A DNA stretch of 64,000 nt, taken from assembly GCA_008330645.1 (NCBI GenBank), contig VLTN01000015.1, positions 543,670 to 607,669 on the forward strand. The letters run 5' to 3'. A model generated the notes under the pieces. The model did not search any database, was not told the origin of the DNA, and saw only the letters and a program-made list of their open reading frames with translations. Shown here one piece after another: positions 32,901 through 43,200 of the stretch (its first letter is position 1; the number at the start of each line of letters is the position of its first letter). The position numbers were made by a program, and so were the translations under genes. This DNA is from Cafeteria roenbergensis. Lineage: Eukaryota; Sar; Bigyra; Bicosoecida; Cafeteriaceae.

Positions 32901-34567
32901 GCGCCGCCCTCGCCAAGCTGGGCGACCGGCAGGGCGTGCTGAAGCTGCTGGTGGAGCACCGCATGTGGGACGAGGCGGTGGCGGCGCTCGTGCTGCACTC
33001 GGGCCGAAGGGTGCGCGGCGTGAGGGAGGGCGCGCCGGCGCCCGCGGGGCTGGCGGCGCGGGAGCTCGCGGCCGCAGCCTCGGCCTCGGGAGGCGTAAAC
33101 GTGCAGGCCGCGACCGACGAGCTCGCCCCCCTCGTCTGGGTCCCCTACGGCCGCAACCTGGCCTCCGAGGGCGACTTTGAAGCCGCCCGCCAGGCCTTTG
33201 CCGTGGCGGGCCGCCGCGACCTCGCCGCCTCCCTTCTCCGCTCCCTGGCCGACAACGCGGCAACGGAGAATCGTTTTGCCGACGCGGCGCGGGAGACGTG
33301 GCGCCTGGCCGACGCCGTGGTGACCATGGGCGAGGACGCCGCCGCCGCCGCCGCCGCCAACACCAACGCCGCAGCTGACGCTGCTGCGGGGGCCGGGGGG
33401 GGCTCCTCGTCCCCGTCGGGCTCGGCCGGCCGCGGCCACAGCCGGTCCCGGTCCGGGCCTGGTGCCGGGGCGGGCGACTCGGCGCCCTCTGCCGGCTGGG
33501 CCGCGAGCGCCGACGCCAGCACCCGCCTGAAGCTGTCGCAAGCGCTCCGCTGGCGCGGCGACGTCCTCTTCGCCTACAGCTGCGTGCGGGACTTCGCCCG
33601 CGCGCCCTTCACACCGGCGACGCCCATGTCGCTGCTGGGTGCCTCGGCGCTGGTGCTCAACTCCATCGCCGCCGCGGACATGACCAGGGACCCCCCCGTG
33701 GCCGCGCTCCGGGTGGTGGGGGCCGCCGCGGAGGACGCCGTCGACCCGCCCCGCACCGACGGCGGCCCGCTCGCCCCGCGCGGCGTCTCGCAGACGGACG
33801 CCCTTTACGCGCTGGCACGCACTTCGGTGGGCCTGGGCGCCTTCCGCTCAGCGCGCGCCGCCCTGGAGGTGCTGAGCGGCCGCGTGCTCCCGTCCACGTG
33901 GCGCAACGAGGTGGACAAGGCGGCCCTCACCGTGCAGGCCTACCCGCCCGACGACCGCAGGGAGGTGCAGCGCATGTGCTTCCGCTGCGGCACCCTCAAC
34001 CCGGTGCTGGGCACTCGCGGGGACGCCTGTGCCAGCTGCGGCGCGGGGTTCTTCCGCTCACTGGCCTCCTTCGAGACGCTGCCGCTGGTCGAGTTCGAGC
34101 CCGCCCCGCCGCTGAGCGTGGACGACGCGCTGGGCCTGATGAGGGAGGCGGAGCTGGGTATCACGGACAAGGACCGCAGCGCGGCCGGGCGCCCCTCGGG
34201 GGGCGTGCAGTCGCTCGATCTGGGCATGGCCGCGGCGACGGCGGCCTCGGCGGCGGGGGGCGACGCCTTTCGCGCCTGGCTCTCGTCCGCTGAGGTGTCC
34301 CGGCGGCCCGGGTCGGAGCCCCTGCTCGTGCCGCGAGAGGTGCTGGCCGCCCAGCCGCTGAACCAGGTGGTGGTCGTGAACGAGCCCGCCGGCCGCCGCC
34401 GCCTCCTCCGCATTATGCTCGCGTCCTCCCGCATCTCCGCCTGCCCTGGCTGCCGCCATTTCTTCTTCGAGGACGAGCTGGACATGGCCTTCCTCCAGCA
34501 GGGCTGCCCGGCCTGCAAGTACAAGCCCCCCGCTGAGGAGAGCACCATGCCCGCGGCTGCCGAGTGA
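29965..34567 (+). CDS. IFT122: Intraflagellar transport protein IFT122
   Basis: Exons 29965-30003, 30159-30222 and 30402-34567 (1422 aa; human about 1240). It begins MRSSTVW, then NDIWSLAWKPDGSQLVVASG, the expected first WD40 strand pair across two splices. WD40 propellers fill roughly residues 1-600 (YSPDGKRFASGGKDN; ASFGIW-like EDFGIWVPDS; GVRLGELPAGEDWVW; YRNRLAVQLPDSI; REWVLPSTVRYIKVVGGPPG; RKRIAVVD). A helical repeat solenoid follows (ALGVTEQDWRALG, YLELVSRM). Two Cys clusters stand at the end, from CFRCG (about 1227) and CPGC...CPAC (about 1382). IFT122 is a core IFT-A subunit for retrograde transport and membrane-protein entry in cilia. The extra length is mostly Gly/Ser/Ala loops, e.g. 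near residue 1000. Confidence 0.95.
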
Positions 34568-35161
34568 GAGCTGCTGCTTCTTCTGCCTCCCCCCACCTCC
34601 CGCGCTCCTCGGAGGCGCGCCGAGCGGCGCCGTTGCGTGCTTTCTTGCCTGTGAGCTTGCGTGTGCGTGTGTGGCCCTGGCGCGCGGGCTGTTTCCTGCT
34701 TGCCGCGTTCCGCAAACCGAGGAACAACACCGCTCGACGAATCGCGACGCGCCGCCAGAGTCGCTCCCGTAGCAACACTCGCTTGGCCCCAGCGCGCTCG
34801 GCGGCACCGCGCAGCACCCGAAGGCCGGGAGCCGCTATCGCGCAGCCGTGCCGCAGAGAGCCACGCTGTGTGCCGCGTGGTCGGGCGGCGCATCCGTGCC
34901 GTCGTGTGCCGATGTGCTTGTCATGCCGGCGGCAGCGGGCGGGTGTGCTTGTCATGCCGGCGGCAGCGGGCGGGTGTGCTTGTCATGCCGGCGGCAGCGG
35001 GCGGGTGTGCTTGTCATGCCGGCGGCAGCGGGCGGGTGTGCTTGTCATGCCGGCGGCAGCGGGCGGGTGTGCTTGTCATGCCGGCGGCAGCGGGCGGGTG
35101 TGCTTGGGATGGCCAGAGTGCAACGCAGACTTGTGGCACAACGTACGCGCTCACCCGGGGC
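34568..35161. other. Convergent spacer carrying a minisatellite
   Basis: This lies between the 3' ends of IFT122 and CCDC40. Its main content is the 31-bp tandem repeat listed separately; the remainder shows nothing recognisable. Confidence 0.6.
34913..35106. repeat. 31-bp minisatellite, six copies
   Basis: Six essentially identical tandem copies of a 31-bp unit that contains TGCTTGTCATGCCGGCGGCA followed by GCGGGCGGG. TCATG recurs at 34921, 34952, 34983, 35014, 35045 and 35076. A diverged seventh copy begins near 35100 (GGGATGG in place of GTCATG). It lies in an intergenic convergent region. Confidence 0.95.
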
Positions 35162-37858
35162 TCAGTCCAGCAGCGATGTGAGGGCGTGCACCCGCTCCAG
35201 CACCTCGGCCAGCTCGGGAAGGTCCGCTTGAACCTCCCTCACCGCCTCGCGGATGGCCTCGCGGTGCTCCGCTGCTGCCTCCATGGCCTCGGCGGCAGCG
35301 GCGTCCGCCTCCTCGTCGCGGAGGCCGGCCGCCGCGGCAGAGCCCGCCGCCTCGAGCACCGCGGCCGCGTGCTGCGCCTCGCTGAGCAGCCCCTCGTGCA
35401 CGTCCTCCAGCGTGGCCAGGGTCTCGACGCCCTTTTGCTTGTCGTAAACGGCCGCGTTGACGCCCGCCTGCACGCCCTCGACCTCGTCCTCGAGCGCGGC
35501 GACGGCGGCTTCCTCCTCGGCCACGCGCGCCTCCTGCCTGTCGAGCTCCGCCCTGGCCTCCTCGAGCGCGCCGGCCAGGCGCGCCGTGGCGGCCCTGCGC
35601 TCCTTGACCTGCTTGCGCAGCACCACGGCCCGCTTCCCCGCGCCGGCCTTGGTGAGGCCGCCGGCCTTGGGGTCCTTGCCGGACATGCGGGCGCGGAAGC
35701 GCACGGAGATGTCCTCCCGCATCTGCACCGCGCGCTGCAGGTCCTTGACCAGCCGCTCCTGGTCCCGCTTCAGGGCGTCGAGGCGCAGGCGCATGCGGTG
35801 GATCTCGCGCTGCATGGCCTGCACCTCGCTCTCGCCCACGGAGGGGTCGAGGGCCTCCTGCATCTCCCGCTCCAGCTTGAGCTTCTTCTCCAGCATGGCG
35901 CCCTGGCGCTCCGCCTCCAGCACGTCTTCGAGGAGCCGCGCCTTGGCCTCCTTGAGGCGGGCGACGTCGGCCTCGGCCGCCACGGACGCGCTCTCAGCCT
36001 CCTTCAGCCCCTCGACGAAGTCCGTCTCTGCAGCGAAGGTGGACTCCTCCAGCCGCTTGCGGAGGCCGTCGTTCTTGGCGATGAGCCCGCTGATGCGCTC
36101 CATGTCGTCCCGCATGCGCGCCATGCTCGCCTTGAGGTCGGCGGTGTCCGCCCGCTGGGCCGCCACCGCCCGCTCCAGGCGGAGCCGCTTCTGGTCCATT
36201 AGCACGCGCTGCGCCTGCAGCTCCCGCAGCTGCGCCGCCTTGTCCTCCGCGTCGGCCGACGCCTCCACGAGGGCCGTCTGCTCGCCCAGCCAGCGCCGCT
36301 GAAGCGTGTCCACCTGCGCCCTGGTCTCGGCAATCTTCTTAGCGAGGTTGTGGGCCGTGGCCTGCAGGGGGCCGGTGTGCTCCTCCTCGGGGAGGTTGCG
36401 GGTGGCGGCGTCGAACTTGCGGTTCAGCCTGTCGACCACGCTGCTCTTCTTCTCGATGGCGTCGTGCCGCTGGCGGATCTCCAGCTCGTACTTGGCCACG
36501 AGCGCCTCCTTGTCCCGGAGGTCCGCCTCCACGCGCGCCAGCGCCTCCCGCAGCGAGTCCACCTCGGTCGCGGCCTCGATCCCCTCCACGCGCGCCCTCG
36601 CGAGCTGGTTCTCCGTCTCCGCCTTCTCGAGCTCCTTCCTGTGGATGAGGTCGAGCAGCTGGCGTGTGCCCTTGGCCAGGTTGCGGGCGGCCTTGCGTGC
36701 CGTCACCTGCGCGCTCTCGTCCGCCTCGCGGCCCGCCTCGGCCGCCTGCCGCCGCTTCTGCGCCAGGCCGATGTCCCGCTCGAGGTCGGACACCTGCTTG
36801 CGAAGCGCGTCGCACGAGGCGCGGAGGCGCCCGTCCTCCGCGTCGGCCGACTCGAGAGACGCCTTGAGCATCTCCTGCCGCTGCATCAGCGCCTCCTGCT
36901 GCCGCAGCAGCGACGCCCGCGACGTCTCGCAGAACCGGATGACGCCCTCCTCGCGCTCGCGCACCTCGGCCAGTGCCGCGGCAGCGTCCTGCGCCTTGGA
37001 TATGGCCCTGGCTGTGTTGTTCTCCTCGGCCCCGAGGGACAGAGTCCGCTCCTCCTGCTCGCGCAGCACCTTGGAGCACTCCTCCAGCGCGCGGTCCCGC
37101 CGGCCCAGCTCCACCAGCAGGGAGCGCCACTGCCCCAGGAGCTGCCTCTTCTCCGCCTCGATCTCCTCCGCCTCGCCGGCCGCCTCCCGAAGCGTCTCCT
37201 CGGCGGCCGCGGCGTCGCGCCGCTGGGCCCCCACCTGCGCCTCCAGGACAGCCAGCTTCTCGCCCAGCCGCTTCACGCGCTCCGACAGGTCGTCGATGCC
37301 GTCGTCCTGCTCGGCCTTTCGTTTCTCCGCGTCGGTCACCTCCGCCTCCGCCTTGTACGTCTCGCGACGCGCGACGGCAACCTGGCCCTTCTGCTCCTCC
37401 GCGAACTTGCGGGCCTCGCGCAGCGCGTCCGTCACGCCGTCCAGCTCCGACCGCAGCTCCTCCATGCGGGCCTCCTGCGCCGCCACCTGCTCCCGCCGCT
37501 TCGCGTAGCCTTCCCGAAATGTCGCCAGGTCGGCCTCTGCGCGCGTGCGCACGTGGGCCACGGCCTCGGCGCTGGCCGTGCTCTCCTCCAGCGTCATCTG
37601 AAGCTTGGCCAGGCGCTGCTGCACGCCGTAGAGCTCCACGCCGAGCTCCTCGCGGCGGGCTGCCAGCTGCGACTCATCCTCCTTCTGCTCGCGCAGCTCC
37701 TCCTCAACCCTGTCCTGGCGCTTGGCCAGCTGCTCCAGCAACTGGGCCTGCACGCGCTCCAGCAGCGGGTGGTGGCCGAGGTTCGCGAGCAGCTGCTCGT
37801 CCTCCAGGTCCATGGACCCGAGCGGGTCGGCGCCCTCGTGAAAATCGGCGGCGGCCAT
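35162..37858 (-). CDS. CCDC40: CCDC40/FAP172-like coiled-coil axonemal ruler protein
   Basis: A single exon of 898 aa, nearly all heptad coiled coil rich in Glu, Arg, Leu and Ala. Two conserved blocks name it: the N-terminal HHPLLERVQAQLLEQLAK followed by LGVELYGVQQRLAKLQ, and the C-terminal block LEREMQEALDPSVGESEV followed by REIHRMRLRLDALKRDQERL. These are signatures of CCDC40 (Chlamydomonas FAP172). With CCDC39 it forms the 96-nm ruler that positions radial spokes and inner dynein arms on doublet microtubules. Its presence implies motile 9+2 cilia. It is shorter than human CCDC40, lacking the long disordered N-terminus, as in algal forms. It converges on IFT122, another ciliary gene. CCDC39 is the alternative, but it lacks the EIHRM block as I know it. 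Confidence 0.85.
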   Translation of the reverse strand: MAAADFHEGADPLGSMDLEDEQLLANLGHHPLLERVQAQLLEQLAKRQDRVEEELREQKEDESQLAARREELGVELYGVQQRLAKLQMTLEESTASAEAVAHVRTRAEADLATFREGYAKRREQVAAQEARMEELRSELDGVTDALREARKFAEEQKGQVAVARRETYKAEAEVTDAEKRKAEQDDGIDDLSERVKRLGEKLAVLEAQVGAQRRDAAAAEETLREAAGEAEEIEAEKRQLLGQWRSLLVELGRRDRALEECSKVLREQEERTLSLGAEENNTARAISKAQDAAAALAEVREREEGVIRFCETSRASLLRQQEALMQRQEMLKASLESADAEDGRLRASCDALRKQVSDLERDIGLAQKRRQAAEAGREADESAQVTARKAARNLAKGTRQLLDLIHRKELEKAETENQLARARVEGIEAATEVDSLREALARVEADLRDKEALVAKYELEIRQRHDAIEKKSSVVDRLNRKFDAATRNLPEEEHTGPLQATAHNLAKKIAETRAQVDTLQRRWLGEQTALVEASADAEDKAAQLRELQAQRVLMDQKRLRLERAVAAQRADTADLKASMARMRDDMERISGLIAKNDGLRKRLEESTFAAETDFVEGLKEAESASVAAEADVARLKEAKARLLEDVLEAERQGAMLEKKLKLEREMQEALDPSVGESEVQAMQREIHRMRLRLDALKRDQERLVKDLQRAVQMREDISVRFRARMSGKDPKAGGLTKAGAGKRAVVLRKQVKERRAATARLAGALEEARAELDRQEARVAEEEAAVAALEDEVEGVQAGVNAAVYDKQKGVETLATLEDVHEGLLSEAQHAAAVLEAAGSAAAAGLRDEEADAAAAEAMEAAAEHREAIREAVREVQADLPELAEVLERVHALTSLLD

Positions 37859-38352
37859 GCTGGCTGGCGCGAGACTCTGGGTCTGCGGCGGCGCTCAGGC
37901 CTCCACCTGCAACGGCGAGAATGCTGCTTTCCTCCTCCCGGAAGCGGCCTGCGAGCCTGCGGCGCGGGCGCGCGGTTCGCTCGACCCGCAAGGGCGCGGT
38001 CGAGGACAACGGCTCGGCGCAAACGGCCAGGGGCCAGCTGGGCTCGGGCAGCGAGCCGGCGAGCGGCGAGCTGCGCGCCTCACAAAAAGGCAGCCGGGCA
38101 ACCGCACGCGTCCTCCCTGACGCGACGGGGTTGGCTGTGCGCTTGCCACAGCGCGGCTGGCGCCGAGACCTGTTGCGAGTTGTTTTCTTGCTGCTTGTTT
38201 TGGCGCTTGTCCGGAGCTCTGCCCGGCCGTGGGACGGGCGGATGACGTGGCCGACACGCGGCCGAGGGTTCCGCGACGCGCGCACAGGCCCGCGCTGCCG
38301 TGGGACGAGCGGCACGCCAGGGAAGCGTCGCCAGCTTGTGTGCTTGCGTGCG
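37859..38352. other. Divergent spacer CCDC40 / HtrA
   Basis: A shared promoter region; no coding segment or repeat was recognised. Confidence 0.45.
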
Positions 38353-39849
38353 ATGAGGGCATTGCGTGTCGCGCGGGCGCTCCGAAAGGAGTGCCGCGCG
38401 ATGTCGAGCGGAGCGGTGTGGGCGAGCATCGCGGCGGGGAGCCGCGAGCACGGGCCCGCGGCCAGCGGGCTGTGGTCGGCCGCCGCAGCTGTGCTGGCCG
38501 CGTCAGCGGTTGGCGTGGCGAGCTGTGCGGGGGCTGACGACGAGGGCGCCGAGGACGCGATGCCGGCGGCCATCGCGAAAGCCATGGGGTCGACTGTGCG
38601 CATCGAGTCATGGGCATACGTCTCCGGTGGCGGGTTTTGGGGTTCTGGGGGCGCCGGCGCCGCCCTGGTCCCCACCAAGGTCAGCAGCGGCTCCGGGGTG
38701 GTGTATGACGCCGAGGAGCGCCTGATCCTCACCAACGCCCACGTGCTGGACAGCCCGGTTGGAATGGGAGGCGTGGCCACGCGGGTCAAGGTGGTGTTTT
38801 CCGGAGGGCAGGTGCGAGAGGGCCGAGTCGTCGCGGTGGACCGCGACTGCGACATCGGCCTGCTGCGCATCGAGGAGCCGCGCTGGCGCCTCGGCGCCGA
38901 GTCCGAGCGAGTCGAGCTGGTGGAGGCCCCGCTCGGTGAGGCTGCTGCGTTCCCCGTGGGCGCGAGCGCGAGCGCGCGCCGTTGCCTGGCCGCACCCGCC
39001 GCCGCCATTACCGCAGCCTCCGTGGATCGCGCAGCCAGACGCCGCGACAGGTGGCCGGCACTCACCGCTGGACTGCGCGCTCGACTCGCGCGTTAGCAAC
39101 CCAGACACCGCCCCCCCCGCCCCTCCTTCCCCCCGCTCGCAGGCAAGAGCTCAGCCCTGGCGCGCGGCGAGCGCGTGGCCGTCCTCGGCGCGCCGCTGGG
39201 CGGGTCCCTCGGCGCGACGGTGGGCACGGTGGAGAGCCCGGCCTTTCTCGCGGACGAGATGGCGGCTGGCCAGCGCGGTCCCCCCCCGCTCTTGTACACG
39301 CAGCTGGTCCGCCTCGCTGCCCCCATCGTGCAGGGGAACAGCGGCGGCCCCGTGATCAACCGGGCGGGCGAGGTGGTGGCCATCGCGTCCACGGCGATCC
39401 AGACGGGCGCGGACCCCGGCTCCCGGAAGCCGCTGGCGATTTCCATCGAGGACGCAGACGCGGTGGCCAAGGTGCTGCGCAGCGGCGCGCAAGTGCGCCG
39501 CCCCGTGCTCGGAGCCGCGCTCGAGGCCATCGACGAGGTGGACTCCGTTTGGCGGCTGGATGCGGAGGCCGGCGACGGAGCGCAGGCCGACCACAGCGAC
39601 GTGCGGGCAGTGGCCGGCCTGCTCGTGCGCGGCCTTGCGAGCGGTGGGCCGGCCGAGCGGGCTGGGCTTCGCGTGGGCGACGTCATCGTGCGCTGCAACG
39701 GGCGCCGAACCCGACTCAAGGGCGACGTCCTTCGGGAGCTCGGCCCCGTGGCGCAGGCCGGGCGGCGCATCCACGTGCAGGCCCTGCGATGGGGCGAGGG
39801 AGTGGAGCCCACGCGCGTTCAAGCCTCGGTTGAGCTGGGCCAGCGCTGA
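38353..39849 (+). CDS. HtrA-family serine protease with PDZ domain
   Basis: Exons 38353-38935 and 39143-39849 (429 aa); the split Gly codon joins in phase. The trypsin-fold triad is complete: His130 in LTNAHVL, Asp167 in DRDCDIGLLRI, and Ser261 in VQGNSGGPVIN. A C-terminal PDZ domain lies at about 310-420 (GLLVRGLASGGPAERAGLRVGDVIVRCNG as separate strands). The N-terminus MRALRVARALRKECRAM is Arg-rich and amphipathic, followed by an Ala-rich hydrophobic segment near 45-60; this resembles mitochondrial HtrA2/Omi, so mitochondrial targeting is inferred. Family role: ATP-independent degradation of damaged proteins. There is an alternative start at 38401 without the targeting stretch. A Gly-rich loop before the His is longer than usual. 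Confidence 0.9.
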
Positions 39850-39943
39850 GGGCATGCGCCAAGCGCAGGCAAGCGGGAGAGCTGTGCCTTGCCGCACCTG
39901 CCGCGGCTGCGGCTGCTGCTGCCGCTGCTGCTGGTGCTGCTGG

Positions 39944-39996
<53 letters not shown>

Positions 39997-40298
39997 GTGC
40001 TGCTGGTGCTGCTGGTGCTGCTGGTGCTGCTGGTGCTGCTGCTGCTGCTGCTGCTGCGACAACTGCAGCTGCTGGTGCGCTCGAGGGCGTGAGCGGCTCA
40101 GGATGTGTGATCGGGCACGTTGCGCCGGCTTGCGCCACCGAGTGTCACGACGCCGTGAGGACGTGAAGCAGGAAGTTCGCGCAGCTCACACGCAACCTTT
40201 TGCCACGCAGCGCCGCTGTCACAATGCATGCGGTCGTTCGCAGTCCCCGCGGTCAGCATGCGCGCGGAGCCATGGCCAACCGGGGCGCGCCCCGCACA
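39850..40298. other. Convergent spacer with triplet-repeat tract
   Basis: This lies between the 3' ends of HtrA and POLA1; it contains the CTG/TGG tract listed separately. Confidence 0.6.
39912..40073. repeat. Imperfect CTG trinucleotide tract
   Basis: About 160 bases of almost pure CTG triplets with regularly spaced CTGGTG variants: six-base CTGCTG-GTG modules alternate with a pure run near 39940-39975 and another near 40035-40060. On the minus strand this is CAG/CAC. It lies 3' of both flanking genes and is not in a supported coding region. Confidence 0.95.
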
Positions 40299-43200
40299 TC
40301 AAAACTGCTCCACCACCACGGAGTCCTCCACCTCGTCGTAGCCTGCCGCCCTGCGGCGCTTGGCGGCCTGCCGCCTCTGCAGCTTGCCCACGTACCCAAA
40401 CACGGCGGCCGGAGACACGAAGTGGTAGGCGCAGCCGCTCAGCACCTGGCTCGCCTGCTGGCTCGTCGAGAGGAGCGTGCCCTTGAGGGCGTCGTCCATC
40501 GCATGCATCGCGGCCAAGCGCATCGCGGCGTCCTTGGAGGTTCCGTCCTCTGCAAGGGCCGTCTTGGCGCGCTCCTCGGCGCGGGCGGGGTCGAAGGCCG
40601 TGGCCAGGAACTCGAGCTGGTTGTGGACGACTGCTGCCGGCATCTCCGGCCAGAGCTTTCCGCGACACGCCGGGCGGGGGCAGCCGTCCCCGCGAGCCGT
40701 GCTAACGTTGCGGGTGCGCATCCGGCACGTTCCCTCGTCGCACACGTGCCACCCCTGCCCGTAGGCCGCCGCCGTGCCGCGCGCGGCCAGGGCCACCGCC
40801 GTTATGAGCGACGTTCTGCACTCGTCCAGCTCGCTCTGGGTCAGTGGGCTGCCCCTGGGGGCCGGGAGCGGCGCCGCGGGCAGGCCTGGAACGCGCGACT
40901 CCTCGAGGGGCACCGCGGCCCCAGCAGTGGCAATTGCCGCCGTCCACGCCGAGGCGGGAGAGCAGCCCGTGGCGGTGTCGCCGGCGCAAGCCGACAGCAG
41001 GCCGCCGCAGCCCGCGGCAGGGCACATGAGCCCGCAGGCCGTTTCCGCGTTGGAGAGGAGCGCGGCGTCGCTGTGGAGGGCGCCCTCGATGCGAGCGGCC
41101 TTGCCGCAGCGGCCGCAGCGGCCGACCAGGTGCCTCGCGTGGCGGAACCGCTCCTCGTCCGAGAGCACGCTCTTGGGAACGTACTCCTTGTCGTCGCCAA
41201 ACAGGTCCGCGACGGCGCCCGCCGCGGCAAAGGCGCCGGCAAAGCGGCTCGCGTCCAGCCCCAGGGCCTCGGCGAGCTGCTTCGGGGACGTGCCGTCGAT
41301 GGGGGCGCAGAGCCGAGACACCACGGGCAGGATCTGGTTGGTCATGTACCAGTCCGTGTCGACCGCGAGCCCGAAGCGCACCACCTCGGCCGGGTGCCGC
41401 GCGCGGTCCGCCGCCTGCTTCTTGCCCTTGCCCGTGCCGCCGCTGGCCACTGCGGCGGGGGCCTTGGTTGGGGTCCCGCCGGCCGCTGCCGCGGCAGCCG
41501 CCGAGGAAGAGGAGGAGGAGCTGTCGGCACTTCCCGCCACGGCGGCCGCTGCCCCGCCGCCTGCGCCCGGCTCCTCCCCGTCGGTGATGACGAACGGGAT
41601 GTGGTCGCCGACGTTGACGGTCTTGCCGGCCGCCAGCATGCGCATCGCCACCTGCAGGTGCGCCTGCCCCTTGCGGTCGGGGTAGTCCTTGGGGGCCTTG
41701 TTGAGGCCCTTGGTGATGACGAACTCCTCCATCGGCACCTTCCCCTCGCGCACCGCGGCGCCCACCTGCTCCAGCGTGGCAAAGATGCTGGCCACGGCGT
41801 CGTCCTTCTCGCTGCCGCCGAGCACGATGTCCAGCACGGCCTCGCCCGTCTTCTTTGCCAGGGGGCACCAGTCGCGCCGCACGATGTCCAGCCCCTTCAT
41901 CTCCTTTTTGAACGTGGCGGGCTTGCCGTCGCGCGGCATCTCGTCGATCATGAGGGCCGCGTACTTCTTCTTCTTGAGCAGCAGCATGCGCGCGTACACC
42001 CCGTCCACGTCGATCTCCAGCCGCTTGTACTTCTTGTTCACCTCCTTGATCACCTTCTGGGCCAGCCCCATCACCACCTCCACGTTGGTGGAGCCGGTGT
42101 ACACCATGATCGAGTCGGTATCGCCGTAGATGACCTCCAGCCCGAGGGCCTCCTGCGCAAGGTCCACCGTGTCCTGGAGAATCTCGCGGCCCTGCGTGGT
42201 GACCAGCGCGGCCAGCGGCTTGGCGTAGAAGCGGGAGTTTGCAAAGCCGAGGCACCCGTACATGGAGTTGGCCAGGATCTTCAGAGCCTTTTGCTTGATG
42301 TCCAGCTGCTGCTTCTTCAGCTGGTCCGTCTCCTGCTTCAGCAGCCCCTTCACCACGCGGCGACGGTCCACCAGCATGCGGATCACCTTGGGGAGCACGC
42401 CGTCGGGGAGCGACGGGGAGGGAAGGGGCGGCAGGTCGTCGTGACCGTCGTCCTCGTCCTCCTCGTCCTCCTCGGCAAGCTCGCCCATGGCGCCGGATGA
42501 CGCAGCTGCCGCCGCCGTTGACGATGACGACGACGACGACTTGGCGCCCCCCGAAGCGGACGAAGGCATGTGCTCCACGGTGGTGAAGCAGATGTTGAAC
42601 TCCTGGATGATGGAGGGGTAGAGGCTGTTGAAGTCCAGCAGGAGGACGAACTTGTCGTAGAGGCCCACCTTGGGCTCGAGCACCAGGCCGCCGGCGTAGG
42701 CCGCCTTCTTGCGACCAGTGCCGCCTGAGCGGCGCGCCCCGCCGCCGTCGGCCATGAGCTTGCGCTGCTCGTCGAACTTGTCCGGCACCACGTACTTGAG
42801 GCGGTGGAACTCGTGGAGCAGGAGGAACTCGATGCGCTCGGCGCGAGCGCCCTGCAGCGACCGCGACCAAAGGTTTCCGGCCAGGTTGGTCAGCTGCTTG
42901 GTGAGCGGGAGCACTTGCAGGTGCCCCGCCAGGCGCAGCGCGAGCCACGCGTCGTTCTCCGTGTGCCGCGCAAGCCACAGAGTGTCCTGCCCGGTGCCGT
43001 AGTACCGGGGCACGTCCACAGGGTCCACGCCGGTGCGGGTCTCCTCGAGCAGGTCCTTGGAAAGCGCAGTGAGGCCGTACGATGTCTGCCGCACAAGCTC
43101 CTGGGCTGCGCGGTAGGTGTCGCAGACCAGGCGGCCAGCCACGGTCACGCCCAGGAACGTGTCCCGGCCGTGGACGCCCGACTTGGAGCGGGGCATTTCG

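Noticed and set aside
35162-37858. Calling the coiled-coil gene CCDC39
   Set aside because: The LGVELYG and EIHRM blocks fit CCDC40 better; long coiled coils match many families weakly.
36350-39096. Long plus-strand frames over CCDC40
   Set aside because: They are antisense to the coiled-coil gene; only the part from 38353 onward (HtrA exon 1) is real.
39889-40092. Poly-Leu or poly-Cys 'protein' over the CTG tract
   Set aside because: It is a low-complexity read-through of a triplet repeat with no conserved flanks.
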